Shown: positions 47,215 to 59,858 of the stretch, piece after piece | How positions within the stretch are numbered: position 1 is the stretch's first letter | Layout of the letters: each line of letters opens with the position of its first letter | Source of the DNA: Halobium salinum | GTDB lineage: Archaea; Halobacteriota; Halobacteria; Halobacteriales; Haloferacaceae | Direction of reading: 5' to 3' | NCBI RefSeq assembly: GCF_026586625.1 | Contig: NZ_JAODIW010000010.1 | Location: 124,001-188,000, forward strand | Length of the DNA stretch: 64,000 nt | The notes under the pieces: generated by a model | What the model was told of the DNA's origin: nothing | Seen by the model: the letters and a program-made list of their open reading frames with translations, nothing else | Databases searched by the model: none | Position numbers and translations under genes: made by a program

Positions 47215-49680
47215 TTAGTTCTGAACCGTCAGTTTCTCGGCTTCGACGCCGTCGACCTGGATGTCGAAGTCGGCGTCGTCGGCCACCTGATAGGTCAGCT
47301 CCGCCGTCTCGCCCGCCGACACCGACGGGGACCACTTCACGAACCACTCGCCGTCGAGGTCGACGACGGAGGCGTCGCCGTTGAGCCCCTGTGGCTCGAC
47401 GCTGACGATGTCCGTTATCTCGGGCGTCTCGGTTCGGTCCGAGTAGTTCTCGACGCGGAGGGTCACCTCCCCCTCCGTCACGACGCGCTCGACGCTGACG
47501 TTGTTCATGATACGCGCCAACGCGCCGTCTATCTCGGGTCGTTCCCGCCCGGTGACCTCCGAGACCTTCGTCGCCATCTGCGGGAGAATCTTCCCGAGCA
47601 CGTCCTGTTTCTCCCGGCGCTTCTCCATCGAGCGGCGCTTGTTGAGGTAGGACTTGAGCTCCCGTGCGGCCTCGCGGATGGCGAGTTCGATCTCGTCTTC
47701 GATGGCCGGGATGTTCGCGAGGGCGTCTTTCGACTCGCTGGTGAAGGGGACGTTCGTGGAGGCGACGTGAATCATGATGACGGCGGGGCCGTTCGGCATC
47801 CCGCTGCCGCCGGGCTGGTCCAGTCCGTAGTTGCGCCAGCCGATGCGCTTGACGACGTCCGTGGTGGCGCAGGCGCCGCGCTGGTAGACGAGCGGGACGC
47901 GGTTGGCGAAGCGGAGCAGGTCGACCTGTCCTTCCGCGGCGAGGTCGCCGCCGTAGGCGATGCCGGCCTCGACGATGAACGGGTCGCCGCCGTGGACCTC
48001 GGCGTCGCGCGTGGCGGCCGCGTAGAAGTCGGCGTCGTACTCCTTGCGAAGCCCCTCCTCCAGCAGTTCGGCGGTGATGGGGGAGAGACAGTCCGTCGGC
48101 GGCGCGAGGATGTCCGTCTCGCGCATCGCGTCGAGCAGTGCCGAGGCGGTGTCGCGGTTCGCGGCCACGTCGCGCACCTTCGGCGCCTCGTCGGGCACCG
48201 TCCGGGTCTTCGCCCACAGCGAGGCGACGACGTTCTCGCGGGCGGTCTCCCCGAAGGTGACCTCGTCGAACTCCACCATCCGGTCCGCGGCGTCGTCGAC
48301 GAGTCGCTTCAGTTCCGAGTGGGTGAGCCGGTGTCGGAAGTCGTCGAGCGCCTCGAAGTCCGCGGCGAGGCGCTCTGCGAGCCCTTGCACCGTCGCGTCG
48401 TCCTTCTGGGTGCTGGTCGCGTCGTCGACGACGGCGTACAGCGGCGCGCGCAGGACGGACTCGGGTTCGACCTCGACGGCGTCGTCGTCCGCGTCGCCGA
48501 CGGCGGCGTCGGCCTCTCCGTCGTCGACGCGGCCGGTCGTCATGGCGTCCCAGGCGGCCTCGACGGCGTTCTCGCGGACGGTGTCGCCGAACGTCTTGCC
48601 CGTCTCCGCCTCGACGCTCTCGGCGACGTTGTCGACGATTTCCACGAGGTCGGCGTGACACGTCCGGTCGCGGGAGGCGAGCACGTCGGCGACCCCCGTC
48701 GCGAAGGCGGCGGTCGCCTCCTTCCCCTTGCCGGAGACGGCCCCGATGAGGATGGCCTCGACGTCGACCGACTCGGGGGTCGGCCACGACATCTCCCGGC
48801 CGAAGTACCGGTCGCGGAAGTTGTTCACCACCTTGTCGGCGGTCTTCTTCCCGACCCGGGTGAACTCCTCCTGGAGGAACCCCGAGACGGAGTACGACTC
48901 CGTGGCCTCGAGCATCTTGATGAGGGTGCCGAGTTCGACCCCGTGCGGGTGGGGCCGAATCTCTTCGGTCTCGGCGGGGAGCTGGTCGGTTGCGCGCTCG
49001 AACTTCAGGGGCTCGTCGATGCCGGGCTCGCGGAGTTCGAGGCGGGCGTGGGGGTTGACGACCGCCGTGTGCTTGATGTAGTCGTGGAGCTGGGCCCGGG
49101 CGCGCATGTTGGCCTCCATCTCCAACTCGATGCGAGTGCCGTGTGAGCGGTCCCACGAAGTCTCGCTCTCGGCTTTGATTTCGGGCTCGTTCGTGTCCGT
49201 GTCGATGATGAGCTCGTAGTAGTTCGCCTCGGCGGCACCTTGGGTCCGACTCGTAATCTTCGCCGGCTTCCCGGAGGTGAGCTGGGAGAAGAGGACGGCC
49301 GCGGAGATACCGATACCCTGCTGCCCGCGGGACTGCTCGCGGGCGTGAAAGCGGGAGCCGTAGAGGAGTTTCCCGAACACTTTCGGGAGCTGTGCCTTTG
49401 TGATGCCCGGCCCGTTGTCCTCGACGACGAGGCGGTAGTAGTCGCCCACCTCGCTCACCTCGACGTAGATGTCGGGTGCGACCCCGGCCTCCTCGCAGGC
49501 GTCGAGGGCGTTGTCGACGGCCTCCTTCACGGCCGTGACGAGCCCTCGGGCCCCCGAGTCGAACCCGAGCATGTGCTTGTTCTTCTCGAAGAACTCGGCG
49601 ATGGAGATCTCGCGCTGGCTCGCGGCCAGCTCCTCGGCGATCCCCTCGTCCTCGCCGAGCGTCGACTGGAACGACGTCAT
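47215..49680 (-). CDS. top6B: DNA topoisomerase VI subunit B
   Basis: The 821-residue ATPase subunit has a GHKL fold: [19 protein letters not shown] and [26 protein letters not shown]. It has the helix-two-turn-helix region and a transducer domain. It drives strand passage by subunit A. At residues about 405-430 it has an acidic insertion ([23 protein letters not shown]). It is longer than many archaeal Top6B proteins, with an extra C-terminal domain. ATG 49680 lies 36 bases from a CTTTAAG box that matches the gyrB promoter. Confidence 0.95.
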   Translation of the reverse strand: MTSFQSTLGEDEGIAEELAASQREISIAEFFEKNKHMLGFDSGARGLVTAVKEAVDNALDACEEAGVAPDIYVEVSEVGDYYRLVVEDNGPGITKAQLPKVFGKLLYGSRFHAREQSRGQQGIGISAAVLFSQLTSGKPAKITSRTQGAAEANYYELIIDTDTNEPEIKAESETSWDRSHGTRIELEMEANMRARAQLHDYIKHTAVVNPHARLELREPGIDEPLKFERATDQLPAETEEIRPHPHGVELGTLIKMLEATESYSVSGFLQEEFTRVGKKTADKVVNNFRDRYFGREMSWPTPESVDVEAILIGAVSGKGKEATAAFATGVADVLASRDRTCHADLVEIVDNVAESVEAETGKTFGDTVRENAVEAAWDAMTTGRVDDGEADAAVGDADDDAVEVEPESVLRAPLYAVVDDATSTQKDDATVQGLAERLAADFEALDDFRHRLTHSELKRLVDDAADRMVEFDEVTFGETARENVVASLWAKTRTVPDEAPKVRDVAANRDTASALLDAMRETDILAPPTDCLSPITAELLEEGLRKEYDADFYAAATRDAEVHGGDPFIVEAGIAYGGDLAAEGQVDLLRFANRVPLVYQRGACATTDVVKRIGWRNYGLDQPGGSGMPNGPAVIMIHVASTNVPFTSESKDALANIPAIEDEIELAIREAARELKSYLNKRRSMEKRREKQDVLGKILPQMATKVSEVTGRERPEIDGALARIMNNVSVERVVTEGEVTLRVENYSDRTETPEITDIVSVEPQGLNGDASVVDLDGEWFVKWSPSVSAGETAELTYQVADDADFDIQVDGVEAEKLTVQN

Positions 49681-49689
49681 TCTGTGTGA

Positions 49690-51843
<2,154 letters not shown>

Positions 51844-51967
51844 TGGCCCCCTCGGACGGCGTGAGCGGTCGCTACGGACCGCACACGGCGAATCAGCAGG
51901 ACGGCGGCGACGCGAATCGCCGTATCGTACAGCGATGCACCGCTGACACCACCAGCATCCACGAGCC

Positions 51968-54559
51968 ATGAGTTCGGAAGCACCACACCCAGACGACGAC
52001 GTCGACGCCGCACGAATCACGACCGCCCGCATCGAGGACGAGATGGAGCAGTCGTACATCGACTACGCCATGTCCGTCATCGCCGGCCGGGCCCTCCCGG
52101 ACGTACGCGACGGGCTGAAGCCGGTCCACCGGCGCATCCTCTACGCGATGCACGAGGCCGGCGTCACGCCGCGGTCCTCCCACCGGAAGTCCTCCTCCAT
52201 CGTCGGCGAGACGATGGGTGACTTCCACCCGCACGGCGACAGCGCCATCTACGACACCCTCGCCCGGATGGCCCAGGACTTCTCGATGCGGTACCCGCTC
52301 GTCGACGGCCAGGGGAACTTCGGCTCCGTCGACGGCGACCCGCCGGCGGCCATGCGGTACACCGAGTCCCGGATGGCGCCCATCGCCCAGGAGCTCCTAC
52401 AGGACATCGAGAAGGACACGGTCGACTTCTCCTCGAACTACGACGACCGCCTGCAGGAGCCGGACGTGCTCCCGGCGGCGTTCCCGAACCTGCTCGTCAA
52501 CGGCTCCTCCGGCATCGCGGTCGGGATGTCGACGAACATCCCGCCGCACAACCTCGGCGAGGTCGTCGACGCGACCATCGAACTCATCGACGACCCCGAC
52601 TGTGCCATCGAGGACCTGATGGAGCACGTCAAGGGGCCGGACTTCCCGACCGGCGCCAACATCGTCGGCCGCAACGCCATCCACAAGGCGTACAAGACCG
52701 GCCGCGGCCGGCTCCGCGTCCGCGCGGAGTTCGAAGTCGAAGAGGACGAACGCATCGTCGTCACCGAACTCCCCTTCCAGGCGAACAAGGCGCGTATGAT
52801 AGAGCGCATCGCCGACGACGTGAACGAGGGGAAGATAGAGGGCATCCGCGACCTGCGCGACGAGTCCGACCGCGACGGCATCCGCGTCGTCGTCGAACTC
52901 AAGCGCGGCGCCAACGCCGAGGTCGTCAAGAACCAACTGCTCGAGAGCCACCTCGAGACGACGTTCGGCGTCATCAACCTCGCGCTCGTCGACGGCAAGC
53001 CCCGGGTGCTCGACCTCAAGGAGACCTTGGAGCACTACGTCGACCACCGCCGCGACGTGGTCCGGCGGCGCTCCCAGTACGACTTAGACGAGGCCGAGGA
53101 CCGGGCCCACATCCTCGAAGGCCGCCTGAAGGCCCTCGACAACGTCGACGACGTGGTCGAGACCATCCGCGACTCCGAGAGCCGCGACGACGCCAAGACG
53201 GCGCTGATGGAGACGTTCGACTTCACCGAGCCGCAGGTCGAACACATCGTCGCGATGCAGCTCGGTTCGCTCACGTCGATGGAGGCGGAAGCCATCGAGG
53301 ACGAGTACGAGGAGGTACAGGCGACCATCGAGCGCCTGAACGAGATTCTCGACGAGGAGGCCGAACTGCTCGGCGTCATCAAGGACGAACTCCGCGAGGT
53401 CAAAGACGAGTACGCGGACGAGCGGCGCACGAGAATCGTGGAGGACTACGGCTCGGTCACCCACGAGGACCTCATCCCCGAGGAGGAGTGTGTCGTCGTC
53501 CACACCGAGGACGACTACATCAAGCGAATGTCGATGTCGACGTTCCGCGCCCAGAACCGGGGCGGAAAAGGCATCATCGGCACCGAGCTCAAGGAGGGCG
53601 ACCGCGTCTCCTCCGTCTTCGTCGCCAACAGCCACGACTACCTGCTCGCGTTCACGAACCACGGGCAGGTCTACCAGCTGAAGACCTACGAGATACCCGA
53701 GATGTCGCGGACGGCACGCGGGAAGTCCGCGGTGAACGTCCTCGAATTGGACGACGGCGAGGAGATCGAGGCCGTCGTCGACAGCGACGGGATGGACGAG
53801 GAGGAGTTCTTCACGATGGTCACCCGCGACGGGTACGTAAAGCGCACCGCCCTCTCCGAGTTCTCGAACATCCTCTCGACGGGCATCCGCGCCATCCGGC
53901 TGGAGGAGGGCGACGCGCTCGCCGACGTGGAGGTGACCGACGGGGAGATGGACGTGGTCATCGCCACCGCACAGGGGATGTCCATCCGGTTCGACGAGGA
54001 CGAGGTCCGCCCGATGGGCCGCACCGCACGCGGGGTACGCGGCATCAACCTCGAGTCCGACGACCGGGTCGCCGGCGTCGCCGCCGTCGACGAGACCGAC
54101 CACCAGTGGCTCCTCACCGTCACCCAAAACGGGTACGGCAAGCGGACCGACATCGGCGACTACCGCGTCCAGTCCCGCAACGGGAAGGGGCTCATCGACA
54201 TCAAGACGAACGAGCGAAACGGCCCGTCGGTCGCGGTGGAGGCCGTCAGCTCGGGCGACCACCTCGTCGTGATGAGCGAGAGCGGCCAGATTATGCGCAC
54301 CCGCGTCGACGACGTGTCGACGGTCGGGCGCAACACGATGGGCGTCATCGTGATGGACCTGGACGCCGGCGACCACGTCGCGTCCGTGGACGTGATTCCC
54401 GCGGCGGTCGTAACCGCCGACGCCGACGCCGACGACGAACCGGAGACCGTCGAAGCCGACGGCGGCGCGGCGGACGACCCCGCCGCCGGCGACAGCGAAG
54501 CTGACGCAGGCGAGGCCGACGACGAAGCCGAAGACGCCACCGACGAAGGAGCGGCGTAA
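51968..54559 (+). CDS. gyrA: DNA gyrase subunit A
   Basis: The 863-residue catalytic subunit has the active-site tyrosine in [16 protein letters not shown] (Tyr131) and a quinolone-pocket sequence [17 protein letters not shown] (Ser92). The C-terminal domain of beta-pinwheel blades contains the GyrA box in [11 protein letters not shown]. The last 50 residues form an acidic tail of Asp, Glu and Ala, probably disordered. A 124-base gap separates it from gyrB, so it may have its own promoter or be read through. It wraps DNA and carries out strand breakage in gyrase. Confidence 0.97.
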   Translation: MSSEAPHPDDDVDAARITTARIEDEMEQSYIDYAMSVIAGRALPDVRDGLKPVHRRILYAMHEAGVTPRSSHRKSSSIVGETMGDFHPHGDSAIYDTLARMAQDFSMRYPLVDGQGNFGSVDGDPPAAMRYTESRMAPIAQELLQDIEKDTVDFSSNYDDRLQEPDVLPAAFPNLLVNGSSGIAVGMSTNIPPHNLGEVVDATIELIDDPDCAIEDLMEHVKGPDFPTGANIVGRNAIHKAYKTGRGRLRVRAEFEVEEDERIVVTELPFQANKARMIERIADDVNEGKIEGIRDLRDESDRDGIRVVVELKRGANAEVVKNQLLESHLETTFGVINLALVDGKPRVLDLKETLEHYVDHRRDVVRRRSQYDLDEAEDRAHILEGRLKALDNVDDVVETIRDSESRDDAKTALMETFDFTEPQVEHIVAMQLGSLTSMEAEAIEDEYEEVQATIERLNEILDEEAELLGVIKDELREVKDEYADERRTRIVEDYGSVTHEDLIPEEECVVVHTEDDYIKRMSMSTFRAQNRGGKGIIGTELKEGDRVSSVFVANSHDYLLAFTNHGQVYQLKTYEIPEMSRTARGKSAVNVLELDDGEEIEAVVDSDGMDEEEFFTMVTRDGYVKRTALSEFSNILSTGIRAIRLEEGDALADVEVTDGEMDVVIATAQGMSIRFDEDEVRPMGRTARGVRGINLESDDRVAGVAAVDETDHQWLLTVTQNGYGKRTDIGDYRVQSRNGKGLIDIKTNERNGPSVAVEAVSSGDHLVVMSESGQIMRTRVDDVSTVGRNTMGVIVMDLDAGDHVASVDVIPAAVVTADADADDEPETVEADGGAADDPAAGDSEADAGEADDEAEDATDEGAA

Positions 54560-54733
54560 GCGACCCACCGTTCACCGGTATCCGTCTCCCGTCCCCCTGT
54601 TGGGAGTCCGGATAGCGGGTCCGGATAGAGCGTCCGGGCTACACCTCTCCTCTCTTCACACGACGCCCGCTCCCGCCTCCTCCCCAGTGCGTCTGCTACC
54701 AGTATGCTCGGTCGACTCTCGCCCTCCGGACGG

Positions 54734-54931
54734 TCAGGCCGCCGTCTCGGACTCCGAGTCCTCGTCGAGGAGCCGTCGGATGTCCTCCTCGTCGAGGAGG
54801 TCGCCCAAGCTCTCGCCGTCCTCGTAGCGCCGCCGCTCGTCGGCGCTCAGATACTCGTCGAGGTCCTCGCCGTCGAGGAGCCCCTCCAGGTGGTCGTCGA
54901 CGTCGTCGGGGTCGTAGCCGGGAATCGGCAT
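54734..54931 (-). CDS. Small acidic protein (65 aa)
   Basis: The 65-residue protein is almost all Asp, Glu and Leu and probably helical: DVDDHLEGLLDGEDLDEYLSADERRRYEDGESLGDLL. No cysteine or membrane helix is present. A TTATTTG box is centred 28 bases before ATG 54931, which supports the gene. The DEYLSADERRRYEDGESLGDLL segment has repeated DL/LL motifs. Function unknown; perhaps a regulatory or adaptor peptide. Confidence 0.6.
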   Translation of the reverse strand: MPIPGYDPDDVDDHLEGLLDGEDLDEYLSADERRRYEDGESLGDLLDEEDIRRLLDEDSESETAA

Positions 54932-55010
54932 GAACTCTCTTTCGACCTGTGGTGGCAAATAACACACGCCGGGTGGAGTCGACTCCCGCGGCCGAACGGG
55001 CCCCGCGAGG

Positions 55011-55199
55011 TCACCGCTCGTCGTCGCGCCAGGCGTCGACGCAGTCGTCGCTACAGAAGTGGCGGTGGTGGACGCGCCCCTCCTCGATGCGGCTGACGAC
55101 GCGCCGGGTCGGACCGTCGACGGGGTCGCCACAGCGCCGACAGGAGGGGACGTCCTCGTCGTCGACGTCCTCGCCGAGGTCCGAGGTCGGGTCGACCAT
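55011..55199 (-). CDS. TRASH/zinc-knuckle micro-protein (62 aa)
   Basis: The 62-residue protein has a CxxC pair in VPSCRRCGDPVDG (Cys20, Cys23) and FCSDDCVDAW (Cys49, Cys53), a four-cysteine layout like TRASH or treble-clef zinc knuckles. It begins with an acidic stretch. A TTTCAAG-like box about 29 bases before ATG 55199 supports the start. Likely a metal- or nucleic-acid-binding regulator; function unknown. Confidence 0.7.
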   Translation of the reverse strand: MVDPTSDLGEDVDDEDVPSCRRCGDPVDGPTRRVVSRIEEGRVHHRHFCSDDCVDAWRDDER

Positions 55200-55401
55200 C
55201 CCCCGAACCGAGGGGGGCGCGACACTTGAAAGCGACTGCGTCGGCAGGTCTGACGGAAATATTGCGGGCGTCGACGGCCTCAGTAGACGGCGGACGAACC
55301 GCCGCGGGCCGACAGAGCGGACGGAGGTCTCCGGACGGATATTGAGACGACTTAGCAGGGGTTTTATGACCGGGAGTCGGTGTCCGAAACAGAAGCCGCA
55401 G

Positions 55402-55623
55402 ATGTCCGCAACCGACCCATCCGCTCCCAGTACGGTCCGAGACGGCGCCCGTTCGGACGACCGCACCGGCCGCAGTTTCGCCCTCCACAGCGTCGTCGTC
55501 AAGTACGAGGACGGCCCGGACCGCTGTACTATATATCGACGGGCGGACTCTCGGATGGACCGGACGACCCGGTGGCTCTCCGCCGACCAGGAGGCGTTCG
55601 TCGACCTCGCGGACAGGTGCTGA
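55402..55623 (+). CDS. Small DUF7511-like protein
   Basis: The 73-residue protein has the core VVVKYEDGPDRCTIY and later MDRTTRWLSADQEAFVDLADRC, a pattern I associate with small haloarchaeal proteins of the DUF7511 type; the family name is from memory and could be wrong. An in-frame ATG at 55366 would add 12 residues including CPKQ. The TATA positions do not decide between them. Function unknown. Confidence 0.6.
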   Translation: MSATDPSAPSTVRDGARSDDRTGRSFALHSVVVKYEDGPDRCTIYRRADSRMDRTTRWLSADQEAFVDLADRC

Positions 55624-55629
55624 ACTGTC

Positions 55630-55797
55630 TCAGGCCGACAGCATCTCCCGCGCCTCCGTCGGGTCGAGGGCGATTCGATGTGCGTCCCACATGTGGTCTA
55701 CGAGCGACTCGACGAGGTAGCGCCGGTCCTCCGACTCGATGCGGAACGGGCATTCGGGGCGACAGGTCGCCTTCACAGGGTGCTTCACGACCTCCAC
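55630..55797 (-). CDS. Small C2H2-like zinc-finger protein (about 55 aa)
   Basis: The protein has CRPEC followed by DHMWDAH, a CxxxC...HxxxxxH arrangement that could bind one zinc ion; the segment RRYLVESLVDHMWDAHRIALDPTEAREML is helical. The start is unsettled: GTG 55797 gives 55 residues, and GTG 55872 gives 80 but adds a basic Trp/Lys-rich part unlike haloarchaeal proteins and overlaps the MutS-family stop. The C-terminal half is the well-supported part. Confidence 0.5.
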   Translation of the reverse strand: MEVVKHPVKATCRPECPFRIESEDRRYLVESLVDHMWDAHRIALDPTEAREMLSA

Positions 55798-55859
55798 TGC
55801 GGTCGGAAACGACTTAGCGCATCTCGTCCGCCATATTTTGTGGACGCACGTCCACTTCG

Positions 55860-57659
55860 CTACGACCGCCACTGGGCGTCGGCGAGCGTCCGCTGGACGG
55901 CCTCCTCACCCACCGCCGCGGCGAGCGTCTCGAACCCCTGTCGTTCGGCGCGGTCGCGGGCGTTCGCGACGAGTCGGGAGACGATGAACTCCGGCGTGGA
56001 CTTCCCGACCGTCCCGAACCGGGGCTGGTAGTCGACGCGGAGTTCGAGGTCGCCCGTCAACCCCTCCGCGAAGATGCCGTCGATGCGGGCTTCCTCGGGG
56101 AGCGGGCTGAGGTCGTCGGCGAGGTGGGTGACGTACACGCCGAGGGCGTCGCGGTCGACGGTGAGACCGACCAGCCCGTTGAGCAGGTCGGCCGCCCGTC
56201 CCGGTTCGGTGATGGCCTCGAACTCGTCGACGAGCATCAGCGGTCGGCTCCCGTCGACGAGCGGCGGGACGATGGACTTCAGCGTCGACTCCAACACCCC
56301 GGCGTTGAACGACGCGTGCCGGCGGTGGAAGACGACGGCGTCGAAGGAGCCCACCTGTGCGCGGTCGGCCGGGACCGGGAGACCCATCGCGGTCAACAGC
56401 GTGACGCCACAGAGCGTCTCCAGCAGGGTGGTCTTCCCGCCGGAGTTGGCGCCGGTGAGCACGGAGACGCGGTCGTCGCTCGGAGGGAGCGGGGCGGGGT
56501 CCACGTCGCCGGGTTCGAGCGAGTGCGTCCCGACCGCGTAGGTGACGGGCTGGACCTCCTCGCCGAGAAAGAGGTTCCGGGCGCCGGCGACGGCGATGCC
56601 GTCCTCGACGAGCTCCGGGCGGGTGAGGTCGTAGGCGACGGCGAAGCGGCCGAGCGAGAGGTCGAAGGCGATGTCGTCGACGGCGGCGACGGCGGCGTCC
56701 ACGTCCTCCCGAGCGGTCTCGATTCTCGCCTGTAACTCCTCGCGGACGGTCGCCTCCCGCGACTCGGCGGACTCGCGCAGGTCGGCGACGAGGTTCCGGA
56801 GCGTGGCGCTCACGAAGTCGGCCTCGTCGCGGGCGTCGTCGGCCGCAGCGGCCCGAACCTCCCCGGCCGTGAGGTCGGTCTCCCGGGCGACGTACTCGAC
56901 GACGGCGCTCTCGAACTCCGAGAGCGAGCGAACCCCGGAGTCGCGGACGGAGTCGAGCACGTCGAAGGCGGCGTTCTCCAGCCCCTCGGCGTCGACGAGG
57001 CGGGCGCGCAGGCGGTCGAGCTCCTCGTCGGCACCTTCGAGGACGCGGGCGTCCGCGTCGGTGCCGCCGGTGCCAGCGCCGTCGCCACTCCCGGTCTCGA
57101 CGTACCCCAGCGCCCCGGCGGCGGCGCGAAGCTCCTCCGGGGAGACGGCGTCGAGCGCGTCGAAGGTGGCGCCCGAGAGCCCGGCGTCCCGCAGGGCGAG
57201 TGCGGCCTCGACGGCGGCACGCTCGGTCCCGTCGGCCTCGTCGTAGGCCTCGAACGCGTCGAGCACCGCCTCGCGGTCCCGCTCTTCGAGGCCGGCCCAC
57301 GCGTCGCGGGCGTCGAGTACCCGGTCGAGTCGGGCCTCTATCGCCTCGCGGTCGGTGAGCGGCGTCAGGACGCGGATGCGGTCGGCGGCGTGACGGGTGA
57401 CCGCGTAGTCGACAGCGAGTTCGAGCAGGTCGTCGTAGACGCTTCGGGCGTCGGACGTGGCGAGGATATCCATTCCGGCGCCGCCGTTGGCGCGGCGCAG
57501 GACGCGCGTCGCTCGCCCGCGGGGGATGCCGGCGTCGACGAGCGCGCGCACGTCGGCCGACTCGATGGCCTCGATGGCGCGCTCGACCCCGAGGGCCTCC
57601 TGCAGGCGTTCGCTCGTCTTCGGGCCGACCCCCCAGTAGTCCTCCAGACGTTGAGCCAT
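55860..57659 (-). CDS. MutS-family ATPase with N-terminal helix-hairpin-helix (archaeal MutS5/MutS2-like)
   Basis: The 599-residue protein starts with a helix-hairpin-helix-like element (YWGVGPKTSERLQEALGVERAIEAIES) and continues with a coiled MutS core (about 90-390). The MutS ATPase has Walker A TGANSGGKTTLLETL (near 400) and Walker B PLMLVDEFEAIT (near 470), with TVGKSTPEFIVSRLVANARDRA at the end. It lacks the mismatch-binding domain I and the Smr nuclease of bacterial MutS2. This fits archaeal MutS5-type proteins, for which roles in recombination or repair are proposed. A UPF0058-type gene lies upstream on the same strand. Confidence 0.85.
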   Translation of the reverse strand: MAQRLEDYWGVGPKTSERLQEALGVERAIEAIESADVRALVDAGIPRGRATRVLRRANGGAGMDILATSDARSVYDDLLELAVDYAVTRHAADRIRVLTPLTDREAIEARLDRVLDARDAWAGLEERDREAVLDAFEAYDEADGTERAAVEAALALRDAGLSGATFDALDAVSPEELRAAAGALGYVETGSGDGAGTGGTDADARVLEGADEELDRLRARLVDAEGLENAAFDVLDSVRDSGVRSLSEFESAVVEYVARETDLTAGEVRAAAADDARDEADFVSATLRNLVADLRESAESREATVREELQARIETAREDVDAAVAAVDDIAFDLSLGRFAVAYDLTRPELVEDGIAVAGARNLFLGEEVQPVTYAVGTHSLEPGDVDPAPLPPSDDRVSVLTGANSGGKTTLLETLCGVTLLTAMGLPVPADRAQVGSFDAVVFHRRHASFNAGVLESTLKSIVPPLVDGSRPLMLVDEFEAITEPGRAADLLNGLVGLTVDRDALGVYVTHLADDLSPLPEEARIDGIFAEGLTGDLELRVDYQPRFGTVGKSTPEFIVSRLVANARDRAERQGFETLAAAVGEEAVQRTLADAQWRS

Positions 57660-57715
57660 AGGCGACCCTCCGTCGGGTCGGCTTTCTGTCTTTCGTCGTC
57701 CGCTCTTCGGGAGAA

Positions 57716-57964
57716 TCAGCCGACCGCCTGCTCGGGCTGGTCGCGACCGTCCGAGGCGAAGGCGGCGATGCGCTCCGAGATGGCCGCCGCCAGGGTCTGT
57801 ACCGCGCGCTCGTGGTCCGACCGGGAGGCTTGGAGGGCAACGGGAGTGACTTCCAGTTCGAAGTACGGCTCCAGGTCGGCGACCGTCAGCACGCCTTCGT
57901 CTCGGAGGTCGTCCGCGACCGTCACCAGGAGGCCGTGGAGGTGGAGTAGCTCCGTCTTGTTCAC
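57716..57964 (-). CDS. UPF0058 family protein
   Basis: The 82-residue protein begins VNKTELLHLHGLLVTVADDLRDEGVLT, the family-typical start, with His8 and His10 that may bind metal. It is helical and small. The function of UPF0058 is unknown. GTG 57964 is chosen since TTTACAC is centred 27 bases upstream and the conserved VNKTELLHLH begins there. A longer frame adds basic residues with no match. Confidence 0.85.
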   Translation of the reverse strand: MNKTELLHLHGLLVTVADDLRDEGVLTVADLEPYFELEVTPVALQASRSDHERAVQTLAAAISERIAAFASDGRDQPEQAVG

Positions 57965-58055
57965 GGGCGTTTTTGGGGCCGAACGAGTGTAAACTGCGCG
58001 TCTAGGGTCAGTCAGTCGAGAGGTCGAGTTGCACGTCGGCACGCCGTCCGTCGCC

Positions 58056-58856
58056 TCACCCCCACCGCTCGGCGAGCGCGTCGAACCGTTCCAGGTCGTG
58101 GCCGTACAGGACCGACGCGTCGGAGCGGCGTTCCAGCTCCTTCACCGTCTCGAGGCTCTCGAACCAGTCGCGCTCGCTCCACAGCAACCCGGGACCGAGC
58201 GGTACCTCCTCGACGTAGTTCGCGTCGACGTAGCACTCGTCGCCGGCAATCAGGAGTGGCCCCTCGTCGGTGTCGAGATGCGCGCCCAACACACCCGGCG
58301 TGTGACCCGGGAGGTGGTACAGCTCGAACCCCGGGGCGAGGGTATGGCGGTGGCGGTGGACGACCTCCCAGTTCAGGTCGCGGTCGAAGTCGCTGGCGAG
58401 GTAGGCGATGGACCCCTCCGTCGTCTTCGCGGAGTAGTACGCGAACTTCAGCTCCTCCTCGTGGACGTAGACGGGGACGTCGGTCCCGTCGAAGTGGTAC
58501 AGCCCGCCGGCGTGGTCGAGATGAAGGTGGCTCATCACGACGGCGTCGACATCCGACAGAACGAACCCCGCGTCGGCGAGGTCGGCTTCGAGGTCGTGGT
58601 CACCCGCGTCGACGTGTTCGAAGGCGTCGTACAGCGGCGCGGGCCAGTAGCCGTCGCCGGCGTCCGGGTGCGAGCCGGTGTCCCAGAGGTACGTCGTCTC
58701 CGGCGTCTCGACGACGGCGCTCCAGACGACGAACTCCTCCAACTCGTGGTCGGGGTCGGGATTCGACGCGGAGGCCATCGCGTGGCCGTCGACGACGTAG
58801 TTGCGGTCGGCGCGAACGCGCCCTCGGTCGAGCAGGGTGACGGAGACGTCTGCCAT
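58056..58856 (-). CDS. AHL-lactonase-like metallo-beta-lactamase-fold hydrolase
   Basis: The 266-residue protein has the two-metal site of the AiiA/lactonase group: HLHLDHAGG (His110, His112, Asp114, His115), HLPGHTPG (His185), AGDECYV (Asp206) and YGHD (His253). The overall order, with VVMSHLHLDH following WDTGSHPDAG, resembles N-acyl homoserine lactonases. It may open the lactone ring of a signal or another ester; archaeal AHL signalling is not established in this organism. It is the downstream partner of an alpha/beta hydrolase on the same strand, 57 bases apart. Confidence 0.82.
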   Translation of the reverse strand: MADVSVTLLDRGRVRADRNYVVDGHAMASASNPDPDHELEEFVVWSAVVETPETTYLWDTGSHPDAGDGYWPAPLYDAFEHVDAGDHDLEADLADAGFVLSDVDAVVMSHLHLDHAGGLYHFDGTDVPVYVHEEELKFAYYSAKTTEGSIAYLASDFDRDLNWEVVHRHRHTLAPGFELYHLPGHTPGVLGAHLDTDEGPLLIAGDECYVDANYVEEVPLGPGLLWSERDWFESLETVKELERRSDASVLYGHDLERFDALAERWG

Positions 58857-58913
58857 GGCCGGCGTAGGAACCGCCGGAAGATAACCGTTGGTCGAATGAG
58901 GGCTCCGCTCGAA

Positions 58914-59780
58914 TCAGCGCCCCCCCTCGACCGCCTGCCGAACGCCGTCGAGGAACGACGAGACGACGCCCGCGACCGTCTCCGGCCGCTCCACACTCGG
59001 GAGGTGTGCGACGCCGGCGACGGTGTGGAGCCGGGCGTCCGGCACGTCACGTTCGACGAGCCGAGCGATTCGACGCATGTCGCTCGTGTCCCCCTCACCG
59101 ACGACGACGAGCGTCGGGACGTCGAGGTCGCCGAGTCGGTCGACCGCGGGGGCACCACCGTCGACACCGTCCACCTCCTCGCCGCCCGCGGCGTCGAGTT
59201 CGTAACTCCGCAGCAGCATCTCACGGACGCGGACCACGAGGTCGGGACCAACGCCGTCGAGCGCCCGGTCCGGACCGGCGAGCCATACGTCCATCTCGAT
59301 TCGGGCGGCCGCGTCGTAGTCGCCGGCCTCGAAGGCCTCCTCGGCCTCGGCCCACCCGTCGAGAGTCGCCTCGTCTTCGAAGTCGTACCCGCCGACCGCG
59401 GGTGCGAGAAGCGAGAGGGAGTCGACACGCTCGGGGTGTGAGAGCGCGAAGTCGACCGCCACGGCGCCACCCATCGACGCGCCGACGAGGCTCGCCGATT
59501 CGGCGCCGAGCGCGTCGAGGAGGGTTCCGAGGTCCCCGACGTGGGAGAACGTCCCCCGAGCGTGCCGGCTCCGGCCGAACCCGCGCAGGTCGTAGGTGAC
59601 GACGCGGAAGCGGTCGGCGAACCGGCCGGCGAACCCGTCCCACATACGACTGTCCGCGATGCCGGCGTGAAGGAACACGAGTGCGGGGTCGTCGGGGTCG
59701 CCGGCGACGCGGTAGTGGAGTTCGGTGCCGTCGACCGAGTGGACACCGACCTCGAAAGTGGGGTGGGAGGAGGGTTGCAC
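58914..59780 (-). CDS. Alpha/beta hydrolase (esterase/lactonase-like)
   Basis: The 288-residue hydrolase has LVGASMGGAVAV with the nucleophile Ser102, an acid in VVVGEGDTSD and a His in GVAHLPSVE. The early HAG oxyanion motif (VFLHAGIADSRMW) is typical of the family. No signal peptide is seen, so it acts in the cytoplasm. It resembles 3-oxoadipate enol-lactonase and related esterases, which would pair with the lactonase-like gene next to it; the substrate is open. Confidence 0.85.
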   Translation of the reverse strand: MQPSSHPTFEVGVHSVDGTELHYRVAGDPDDPALVFLHAGIADSRMWDGFAGRFADRFRVVTYDLRGFGRSRHARGTFSHVGDLGTLLDALGAESASLVGASMGGAVAVDFALSHPERVDSLSLLAPAVGGYDFEDEATLDGWAEAEEAFEAGDYDAAARIEMDVWLAGPDRALDGVGPDLVVRVREMLLRSYELDAAGGEEVDGVDGGAPAVDRLGDLDVPTLVVVGEGDTSDMRRIARLVERDVPDARLHTVAGVAHLPSVERPETVAGVVSSFLDGVRQAVEGGR

Positions 59781-59858
59781 GGACCCCCGGAGGCGACCTG
59801 CGGGGATAACTGTCGCTGTGGACGGCCACCGACGGCAGACTCGCGGCTCCCGCTTCCC

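Noticed and set aside
47207-49156. 649-residue minus-strand frame overlapping top6B
   Set aside because: Arg/His-rich, no domains; the overlapping frame encodes clear topoisomerase VI B motifs.
55798-55872. N-terminal extension of the small zinc-finger protein to GTG 55872
   Set aside because: The added residues are Lys/Trp-rich and basic, unlike haloarchaeal proteins, and overlap the MutS-family stop codon. The shorter start is preferred but not certain.
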